A DNA stretch of 10,848 nucleotides, from contig NZ_CALJPC010000090.1 of the NCBI RefSeq assembly GCF_937981295.1, forward strand, positions 1 through 10,848, in the 5' to 3' direction. Shown one piece after another: positions 5,695 through 10,848 of this stretch (position 1 is the stretch's first letter; each line of letters begins with the position of its first letter). The notes under the pieces are model-generated. The model did no database searches. It was not told the DNA's origin and saw only the letters and a program-made list of their open reading frames with translations. The DNA is from an uncultured Campylobacter sp. (GTDB lineage Bacteria; Campylobacterota; Campylobacteria; Campylobacterales; Campylobacteraceae). A program made the position numbers and the translations under genes.

Positions 5695-6894
5695 TTATCG
5701 TAGTTCCACCCATTTCCCAAAACCCGTGCCGTTTCCGGTAAGCTTATATGTCGCATTTGGCGGCACTATAACGTTTATGCCGTCTTGCCCAATACCTTGC
5801 GCATCCCCGCCGGTTGCTACCACAATCCCGTTTACCTCGAGACTAACAATTACACCGCTGCCGCTGGCGGTCCTTACATACACCATAATAGGTCTCTCTG
5901 TGGTATTTGTATAGACTACTCCGTATTGTCTTTGAGTTGTGACATCCTGCCACGTTTGGCCTATACCGATGCTAGCGTTTTTGTCCATGTATTCTTTCGC
6001 TGCCTTTTCCGATACCGCCGTATCGCTCAAATTCCCCATGATGGAATTTTTGAGTTTTACGATACCTGCCTTCGCCTCCGTAGCCGCTTCCACTTTGAGC
6101 AGGGATATGATTTTGCCGAGCGTCGCAAAGCGCATCTGCTTAGGCTCGGCTTCGCTGCTTTGAGCTGCGCGATAGCAAATTTCGCTATGCTCGTCCCCCC
6201 CGTCGTCTTGGGCTTTTTCGGTCGTGAGGAAATTCCCCGCCGTAATCCTCCCGCCCTTAAAATCGCCGTTTTCGTCGCGCAAAACGAGAGTATTGGGCGA
6301 ACTTGCGGCGGTCGGATTATATTTATCGGACTTCATATACTTATCGGCCGCGGCGCCCCCTAGCTTTGCACTATCTGCGGCTTGCTCGTCTTTGCCGAGC
6401 TTACCGGCTGCGCTGCTTTGAGCTGCTGCGGCAGCGCTTATTGCGGTGTTTATACCCTGCGCAAGGTTGTCAAATTTCGCATTCGCCTCAATCTTTGAGT
6501 AGCCATACCCCACGCTCGCTTTGGTCTCTAGCTTCCGCTCAATCAAAGTTGAGCTATAAGTTTGAGTGGCGCTTTGTGCCTCGTCGTTGATGATTCCGTT
6601 TTGAAGCAGGGTTTTAATCTGCTCTTTTAAAGAGTTCAGCTCCGTAAGAAGCGCGCCCGCGTTTTCTACCTTGTCCGCGGTAGCTTTGATCTGCTCCTGA
6701 AGCTTTTCTATGGATGCGAGGATCTCCGCCGCTTTTTGTTGCGCGCTCTTTGCGCTCGCGGCGTTTTGCTCGGTTGCCTCTTTGGCTTGCTCTATCCTAT
6801 CGACGAGCTTCCCCGCCTGCTCGGCAAGCGGCGATATTTTTTCCGAGGCAGCCAAAATTTCTTTGCAAATTTGAGTAAATTCTTTATCCGCCAT
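5695..6894 (-). CDS. Tail fibre protein
   Basis: A 399-residue fibre, short for its class, that probably carries receptor binding. Residues 20 to 100 are a long coiled coil rich in Ala, Glu, Gln and Lys. Residues 110 to 165 are Ala/Ser-rich linker. Residues 174 to 225 hold a fibre repeat-type module (DSAKLGGAAADKYMKSDKYN, then LVLRDENGDFKGGRITAGNF). Residues 274 to 305 match the short tail-fibre repeat (AKAGIVKLKNS, then AVSEKAAKEYMDK). Residues 310 to 399 form a beta-rich tip domain beginning GIGQTWQDVTTQRQYGVVYT and ending GFGKWVELR, a type of C-terminus seen on many prophage fibres. The N-terminal coiled coil has no obvious virion-anchor domain, so how it attaches to a short tail is unclear. 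It is followed nine bases later by the assembly-like gene. Confidence 0.88.
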   Translation of the reverse strand: MADKEFTQICKEILAASEKISPLAEQAGKLVDRIEQAKEATEQNAASAKSAQQKAAEILASIEKLQEQIKATADKVENAGALLTELNSLKEQIKTLLQNGIINDEAQSATQTYSSTLIERKLETKASVGYGYSKIEANAKFDNLAQGINTAISAAAAAQSSAAGKLGKDEQAADSAKLGGAAADKYMKSDKYNPTAASSPNTLVLRDENGDFKGGRITAGNFLTTEKAQDDGGDEHSEICYRAAQSSEAEPKQMRFATLGKIISLLKVEAATEAKAGIVKLKNSIMGNLSDTAVSEKAAKEYMDKNASIGIGQTWQDVTTQRQYGVVYTNTTERPIMVYVRTASGSGVIVSLEVNGIVVATGGDAQGIGQDGINVIVPPNATYKLTGNGTGFGKWVELR

Positions 6895-7529
6895 TACGGT
6901 TTTACCTTCTCTTTCATTATCTTATCCAGCGCCGCCAGATCGGCTCGATCGAGTTGCTTGTTTTGGAATTTAATAAAGTCATAGATGAAGTTTCGCCACG
7001 AAAGATTGCGCGCACGGGCGACGTCTGCAAGCCAGAAATCAAGCTTAGAGAGAAACTCCGGCGCAAAGATATATATGCTAGTTAGCGCATAATCGACGCC
7101 GTAGGGCTTTAGATATCCGCTCCTTGCCAGCGCGACGGTCAGGTTGGGCGTATTTTCATCGAAATTATTTAGCTCATATTCGCAGAGCGATCTTTGATAA
7201 AAGCTCCTATATTTTTGATAATACTCGTCTCGTCCGCGTTTCGCGGCGATTCCGTAAAGCAGAGCGCTTATCAAGCTATCGTCTTTGAAATCGATCTCGT
7301 CGCTATCCTTTGCGGGAAGCTTAAATTTTCGCACGAAGTAATCGCCTCCCAAGTGATACGCCACCTCGAAGCTGCGGTGATCTATCTCGATCATCTCAAG
7401 CGGAGTGATAGCCTTGCAAATCTCCAGCGCCGCTTCGCCCATCAGCGTCTTGATCTCCTCGTCGCTCGGAGCCAAGACGTCCGGGCGGGTCGCGATTTGC
7501 AGTCTTTCTTTGAAATTTGAAAAGGTCAT
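6894..7529 (-). CDS. Probable head-to-tail connector (adaptor) protein
   Basis: The 211-residue protein directly follows the capsid gene, where head-completion or adaptor proteins that dock on the portal are normally encoded. It is largely helical: residues 1 to 45 (start MTFSNFKERL, with a helix ALEICKAITP), a beta-like section at 50 to 72, and then helix DDSLISALLYGIAAKRGRDE (83-102) running into KYRSFYQRSL. A helical, acidic-then-aromatic layout of this kind is common in podoviral and siphoviral adaptors. Residues 150 to 211 (PEFLSKLDFWLADVARARNL and onward) look like an extra helical segment. AAGGATAAGAG precedes the ATG. The TAA stop shares its last A with the ATG of the fibre gene (TAATG), indicating coupling. 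Function is inferred from position and general shape; I do not recognise the family. Confidence 0.55.
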   Translation of the reverse strand: MTFSNFKERLQIATRPDVLAPSDEEIKTLMGEAALEICKAITPLEMIEIDHRSFEVAYHLGGDYFVRKFKLPAKDSDEIDFKDDSLISALLYGIAAKRGRDEYYQKYRSFYQRSLCEYELNNFDENTPNLTVALARSGYLKPYGVDYALTSIYIFAPEFLSKLDFWLADVARARNLSWRNFIYDFIKFQNKQLDRADLAALDKIMKEKVKP

Positions 7530-7544
7530 CTCTTATCCTTGTTT

Positions 7545-7564
7545 GGGGCAGGCTTACCTGCCCC
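7545..7564 (-). promoter_or_regulatory. Perfect 8-bp hairpin after the capsid gene
   Basis: On the transcript strand GGGGCAGG and CCTGCCCC pair perfectly around a TAAG loop. The stem begins five bases after the capsid stop codon and ends 15 bases before the next ATG, just upstream of the AAGGAT binding site. There is no U-run after the stem (AAACAAGG follows), so it is not a standard intrinsic terminator. Pausing, RNA 3'-end protection, RNase processing, or control of the downstream start are all possible. It is related to the hairpin at 500-517. Confidence 0.75.
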
Positions 7565-7569
7565 GCGCT

Positions 7570-8499
7570 TTAGGCCGCTAGGTTTTTCACCCAAGCAAAG
7601 GCCACCGGCGTGCAGACTCGAAGCGTGAATTCGGTTAAAATTTCCCTTTTGATCTCGTCGTTCTCGCTCGGAAGCTCTCTTCTTCTCGTGTTTCTCCAGT
7701 CCACTTTGTAGATGTCGTCGCTTCTGAATGCGATCAGCTCCGTATCCGCAAGCTCGGGGCTTAGCAGGATTTTCACGCTCTCGCCGTATTGCGAGTCGAT
7801 CGCCTGCACCTTATCATGGAGATATTCCACCGTATTGTTTACCTGCTTGATCTTGTCGATGAGATCCATGATCTTATCGAGCTGTTTATCGTTTACTAGG
7901 ATGAAATCATACGGGCGGCTTTTCTTGTGCCCCACCTTTAAAACGTCCCTAAGCGTTTGCATGCTTAGCGTGGCGTTCTTCGCATCGATCGTGTTTGTTA
8001 CGGTGGCAAAGCTTTTCAGGCCACCGCACTTTCCCGCGGCCTTTGATGCGCCGGTATTGACGCGCGCAAGAGCCGCCTGATCGCTAAGCAAAATCTTCTC
8101 GATCGTCTGCTTGTGTCGGATGCCCGCAAGATCGCCCGCACGAGCGAGCACCATTGAGCCATCCACTCTTTTGCCGTCCTCCTCGGTGCCGCTGACGCCG
8201 TAGGTGTCTTTGACGATTTGATAGTGGTTGCTTAGCTTGCCGCCGATCACGTATTTCAGCGCAGCCGGAGCGCCGCCCTCCATGTGAGCGTTGTTCAGAT
8301 CGCCGTCGGGCGTCTCGTCATACATCCAAGTATGGCCAAGAGCTGCGTTGGAGCTCCTATCCCTCGGCGCGCCCATTCCGATCGCCGTAAGAAACGGCGT
8401 GCTCTTCCAGCCGATCTCTTTGATCGTATTCCAAAACTCAACCCCCGACTTGCCGAAAGCTTCCTCTGAGGTAATTAGCCCATCTCTGATAGTTGGCAT
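7570..8499 (-). CDS. Major capsid protein, SU10-type (former DUF5309) HK97 fold
   Basis: The 309-residue protein builds the icosahedral shell. It matches my recollection of the SU10-type major capsid family (formerly DUF5309). There is an N-terminal segment with STPFLTAIG (33-41), then an aromatic strand HTWMYDE (56-62) in the E-loop region, and the segment LNNAHMEGG. Next come an Arg-rich helix (GIRHKQTIEKILLSDQAA, 126-143) followed by GGLKSF (159-164), and a C-terminal domain with FILVND (199-204) and a closing VDWRNTRRRELP strand region. The size is typical of a compact HK97-fold capsid without a long N-terminal delta domain, which fits the separate scaffold gene upstream. AAGGAGAAAAAG precedes the ATG. 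A perfect hairpin follows the TAA stop and may protect or define the 3' end of the mRNA for this highly needed protein. Confidence 0.88.
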   Translation of the reverse strand: MPTIRDGLITSEEAFGKSGVEFWNTIKEIGWKSTPFLTAIGMGAPRDRSSNAALGHTWMYDETPDGDLNNAHMEGGAPAALKYVIGGKLSNHYQIVKDTYGVSGTEEDGKRVDGSMVLARAGDLAGIRHKQTIEKILLSDQAALARVNTGASKAAGKCGGLKSFATVTNTIDAKNATLSMQTLRDVLKVGHKKSRPYDFILVNDKQLDKIMDLIDKIKQVNNTVEYLHDKVQAIDSQYGESVKILLSPELADTELIAFRSDDIYKVDWRNTRRRELPSENDEIKREILTEFTLRVCTPVAFAWVKNLAA

Positions 8500-8511
8500 C
8501 TTTTTCTCCTT

Positions 8512-9069
8512 TTAATAAATCTTGCTGAGATAGGCGAGCTTCTCCTCTTGGCTTATCTCGCCCTTGTTGATTCGGCGTGCCATCTCTCCTCTGTCGATAG
8601 CGCTGCCACCCTTGCCGTGGACTACGTCATATTCGTCATCCTGCGGCACCCCTTTGAAGTATTTGAGATAGACGTTTTCGATCCCCGTAGGGTTGAAATT
8701 TTTCTCCAAATACCCCTTGTCCTTTTCATCGAGCTCAAACATCTTGTCGAGGACTTTTTGCATATTGAAGTCCCCGTATTCCTTTTTGAAATCCGTTTCG
8801 AGCTCTTTGAGCTGCCTTTCTTGCTCCATCGCGCGGAAGCTTTGATACTCCTCGTCGCTTAGCACCTTGCCTCCGGCGCCCTCTTTCTTGCCGGGCTCCG
8901 CGCCCTTGCTCGGCTCCTCTTTTGCAGATTTGTCGTCGCGAGGCGCGGCGGATTTTTTAGGTTCGCCCCCCGCATCCTTGGCGGGTTCCCCTTTGCCGTC
9001 TGCGACAGCCGCGGCGGCGGGATCCGCTACGCCCTCGTCCAAATCGTCATCATAGATATCCTCAGCCAT
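8512..9069 (-). CDS. Probable capsid scaffolding protein
   Basis: This 185-residue protein lies immediately upstream of the major capsid gene, the usual place of the scaffold that directs procapsid assembly and is later lost. Residues 1 to 67 are low complexity (Ala, Gly, Pro, Lys, Asp, Glu) and very probably disordered. Residues 70 to 125 are strongly helical and charged (DEEYQSFRAMEQERQLKELE onward), suitable for a coiled coil. Residues 155 to 185 form a second short helical segment ending LSKIY, a plausible capsid-binding end. No protease is seen in the window. A clear site (AAGGAAGGAGAGTAGAG) precedes the ATG, two bases after the upstream stop. The shape and place fit podoviral scaffolds; sequence alone does not prove the family, and a minor head protein remains possible. 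Confidence 0.65.
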   Translation of the reverse strand: MAEDIYDDDLDEGVADPAAAAVADGKGEPAKDAGGEPKKSAAPRDDKSAKEEPSKGAEPGKKEGAGGKVLSDEEYQSFRAMEQERQLKELETDFKKEYGDFNMQKVLDKMFELDEKDKGYLEKNFNPTGIENVYLKYFKGVPQDDEYDVVHGKGGSAIDRGEMARRINKGEISQEEKLAYLSKIY

Positions 9070-9071
9070 CT

Positions 9072-9371
9072 CTACTCTCCTTCCTTGCTTGCTTTACCGC
9101 CCAAATTTGAAAGATCCTCGTTCGCTTTCGCGTCGTCCTTTTTCCCCTCTTCGTCCTTGCCGGACTTTTTCTCATCGGCCCCCATGGCAGACCACTCCTC
9201 GGCGCTGAAAATTTGCACCTCCAGCCCCGTCTCGTCCTTGTGTCTGACGACTACGTCGCCGATCTTTCCGTCCGAGATCTGCCCTGTGCTCTTGCCGTTT
9301 GAAAACACCATCAGCCCGTTGGTTGCCATATGGGTGATCGTGCCCAGCACCTTGAAATCGCTTTTTTTCAT
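9072..9371 (-). CDS. Unrecognised 99-residue head-region protein with charged tail
   Basis: I do not recognise this protein. Residues 5 to 58 look like a small beta-rich domain (VLGTITHMATNGLMVFSNGK, then a GDVVVRH strand and an FSAEEW end). Residues 62 to 99 are a low-complexity tail of Lys, Asp, Glu and Gly that is probably disordered. The start is well supported by the binding site AAAGGAGAAAGCT directly before ATG. The gene ends two bases before the scaffold-like gene, and its position between portal and scaffold points to a minor head component, perhaps a decoration or assembly factor. That role is inference from order alone. The charged tail resembles the charged N-terminus of the following protein in composition, so the two could act together in head assembly. 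Confidence 0.75.
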   Translation of the reverse strand: MKKSDFKVLGTITHMATNGLMVFSNGKSTGQISDGKIGDVVVRHKDETGLEVQIFSAEEWSAMGADEKKSGKDEEGKKDDAKANEDLSNLGGKASKEGE

Positions 9372-9442
9372 AGCTTTCTCCTTTGAAAATTTTTAATGAT
9401 TCTATTTCTGCGCGTCCTAATTTTTTTAAACTCGATTTTCAT
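9368..9442 (-). CDS. Possible 24-residue basic micro-ORF between portal and next gene
   Basis: An ATG at 9442 begins one base after the portal stop (TGAGATG). The frame runs 24 codons to a TGA that overlaps the next gene's start as ATGA, so it fills the intergenic gap exactly. The predicted peptide starts MKIEFKKIRTRRNRI and ends QRRKL; eleven of 24 residues are Lys or Arg and only one is acidic. No strong Shine-Dalgarno sequence precedes it (a weak GGGA is 8 bases before the start codon), so expression would depend on coupling to portal translation. Part of the basic bias is forced, because the A-rich spacer and the AAAGGAG ribosome binding site of the next gene lie inside the frame. It may be a real small nucleic-acid-binding peptide, a coupling leader, or chance. 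Confidence 0.35.
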   Translation of the reverse strand: MKIEFKKIRTRRNRIIKNFQRRKL

Positions 9443-9443
9443 C

Positions 9444-10848
9444 TCAAATCCCGCCGTTTAGCAGTGCCGCACGATCCAGCTCATCGTCGCTCGGAGGGTG
9501 TTCGTCCCTATCAGGGACGTCCGGTGCCTCGCCGCCCTCATCATCGGCTGCGTCCTGCGCCTGCTGTGCCGCCTGTAGCTGGGCTTGCTGGAGCGCTTGC
9601 ATCTGCGCCATAGCCTCGTCGATCGCCTCGATAGGCGCGTTTTCGCCGAGAATTAGGGTTAAAATTTCTTTGATAATCTCCCCTGAGATAGCCGGGGTTG
9701 CCATATTCGCCTGCGCCAAGACCTGCATCAGCGAGTTGAGCTGTCCGATCTTGACTTCGTTTGCGATGGTGGTGCCGAAATTTACGTTCACGTCGAAATC
9801 AAGCGGCGCGCTGCGATCGCCTATCTTTTCGATAATCTGCGGATCCTCCGTAATCCGCACGAATTCCTCGTCGCTTGTAAATTTGTATATGAGCCAGACG
9901 AAATGTTCGGCGTAGCTTTGCAGCATCGTATCGAGCAGGGTTTGAAGCATGCTCTCTATCCTAGTGCCGGAAGCCGAATTGACCGCCTGAAGCGCGCTCG
10001 TGGCTCTGCGATCGCTCGGGCTCGTCTGCCCCGTCATTACGCTGTTTACTCCCGTCGCGATCTCATATTCGTTCTTTAGCATCGCGATCTCTTCGCTTAG
10101 CCCATACGTGCCGGGCTCGCTCATTACGGTGATGACGTCCTTAACCGTTCTGCCCGGTCCCGGGCTTGTGCGGATAAATTTCTTTCGAGCCGTGATGTCG
10201 CTGATCGCTACGCTGCCTGCGTCTTTATCGATAGCGTAAGGCGGATCGATCTGATTTTCTGTGATGTCGATCTTTTGATTGCGCTTGATGTTGTATTCCT
10301 CTTGCAGCTCCCAAACGATCTCGGGGATACACGAGCCGTATATTGCTATCTCATCCTCGCGCTCGTCCTCGTTTATGCTAGGCGTAGTTTCGATGCAATA
10401 TCCGTAGTGAAACGGCAGGCGGGAAAATGTCGCTTCGCGCACGAGAGTGCCGTTTGCGTAGGTTTTGAGCTTCCACACGATCCGCCCCTGCTCGCGGCTT
10501 TTGACATACAGATCTCGCATCGCTATGCGCTCGCTGCCTGCCGTGGTCTGTGCGATCACGTTTCGGTCTTTGGATTTATAAAATTTGCGCTCCAGCTTCT
10601 CTCTGATCTCTCTTGCCGATTGGTTATATTTATAGGCTACGTATTCGATGTCGTTGATGTCGCTTGCGTGGCGATCAAACGCCAGATCGGTGATCGGGAT
10701 AAATTTCGTGCGGATCTGTGCGGCGGTTTTGTCGTAGAATAAATTTACAATACCCAGCGGCAGATACAGCGCGCTAAGCACGGCTTTGGATAGCCCCACG
10801 CGGTGCTCTTTCTTTTTCCAGTAGTTTTTTAGCACCGCCGTAAGCGCG
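9444..10848 (-). CDS. Portal protein, C-terminal part (5' end outside window)
   Basis: The portal forms the dodecameric ring at the unique capsid vertex through which DNA is packaged and ejected. The frame is open to the window edge (first whole codon at 10847), so the GTG at 10835 is only an internal valine codon and the true start lies beyond the window; 467 residues are visible and the stop is TGA. Portal-like signs include the segment YGSCIPEIVWELQEEYN followed by a run with QKIDITENQIDPPYAI, as in podoviral portals, and the helix with TSPSDRRATSALQAVNSASG, the Ala-Thr-rich stretch before the tunnel-loop region in this class. The C-terminus is Gln/Ala-rich and then acidic, a common portal tail. 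It lies upstream of scaffold and capsid genes, the expected order. The family call rests on pattern recall, not a search. Confidence 0.85.
   Translation of the reverse strand, partial: ALTAVLKNYWKKKEHRVGLSKAVLSALYLPLGIVNLFYDKTAAQIRTKFIPITDLAFDRHASDINDIEYVAYKYNQSAREIREKLERKFYKSKDRNVIAQTTAGSERIAMRDLYVKSREQGRIVWKLKTYANGTLVREATFSRLPFHYGYCIETTPSINEDEREDEIAIYGSCIPEIVWELQEEYNIKRNQKIDITENQIDPPYAIDKDAGSVAISDITARKKFIRTSPGPGRTVKDVITVMSEPGTYGLSEEIAMLKNEYEIATGVNSVMTGQTSPSDRRATSALQAVNSASGTRIESMLQTLLDTMLQSYAEHFVWLIYKFTSDEEFVRITEDPQIIEKIGDRSAPLDFDVNVNFGTTIANEVKIGQLNSLMQVLAQANMATPAISGEIIKEILTLILGENAPIEAIDEAMAQMQALQQAQLQAAQQAQDAADDEGGEAPDVPDRDEHPPSDDELDRAALLNGGI

Noticed and set aside
5785..6363. 192-codon open frame on the plus strand, opposite the fibre gene
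   Set aside because: It lies wholly antisense to a convincing fibre gene, has a composition unlike any family I know, and is the mirror frame expected from the biased codons of the minus-strand gene.
500..7564. The hairpins at 7545-7564 and 500-517 as intrinsic terminators
   Set aside because: Neither stem is followed by a U-run on the transcript strand, and each is directly followed by another gene of the same module. No intrinsic terminator was found in the window.
10275..10742. 155-codon open frame on the plus strand, opposite the portal gene
   Set aside because: Antisense shadow of the portal reading frame with no supporting ribosome binding site or recognisable motif.
10833..10835. GTG as the start of the portal gene
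   Set aside because: The frame stays open upstream to the window edge and the visible protein lacks a portal N-terminus, so this is an internal valine codon.

Overview
The window is a continuous stretch of bacteriophage (or prophage) genome. Every supported gene lies on the minus strand, so the transcript reads from position 10848 down to 1. The base composition is mixed, near half G+C by eye. Together with frequent AAATTT-type codon pairs and AAGGAG/AAGGAT ribosome binding sites, the style suggests a Campylobacterota host, probably one of the higher-GC Campylobacter species. That host call is inference from sequence style; no host gene, integrase, tRNA or attachment site is present, so lytic and lysogenic phage cannot be told apart.

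Head module (10848 to 6894): the C-terminal two thirds or so of a portal protein, a possible 24-codon basic micro-ORF, a small unrecognised protein with an acidic/lysine-rich tail, an acidic scaffold-like protein, a major capsid protein resembling the SU10-type (former DUF5309) HK97-fold family, and a 211-residue probable head-to-tail connector. Adsorption module (6894 to 5194): a short tail fibre and a fibre-assembly-like (DUF4376-like) partner. No sheath, tube or tape-measure gene lies between capsid and fibre, which fits a short-tailed, podovirus-type virion.

Lysis module (5197 to 3054): a small one-span membrane protein, an Rz-like inner-membrane spanin, an Rz1-like lipoprotein spanin, a three-span holin candidate, a DUF5675 protein and a T4-type lysozyme. 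The spanins precede the holin and lysozyme, the reverse of the usual order. The module is inserted between the fibre genes and a second group of virion-type genes.

Last module (3061 to 1): four proteins I do not recognise by name. They are a coiled-coil protein, a 526-residue protein with a Gly/Ala-rich helical hairpin, an 80-residue protein, and a truncated protein built on an 18-residue repeat. By position and composition they could be internal virion or DNA-ejection proteins; this is inference.

Nine genes from 5685 to 855 form an unbroken chain of overlapping starts and stops. The few true gaps each hold a hairpin or the micro-ORF. Two of the hairpins (7545-7564 and 500-517) are related in sequence and show a compensatory base-pair change.
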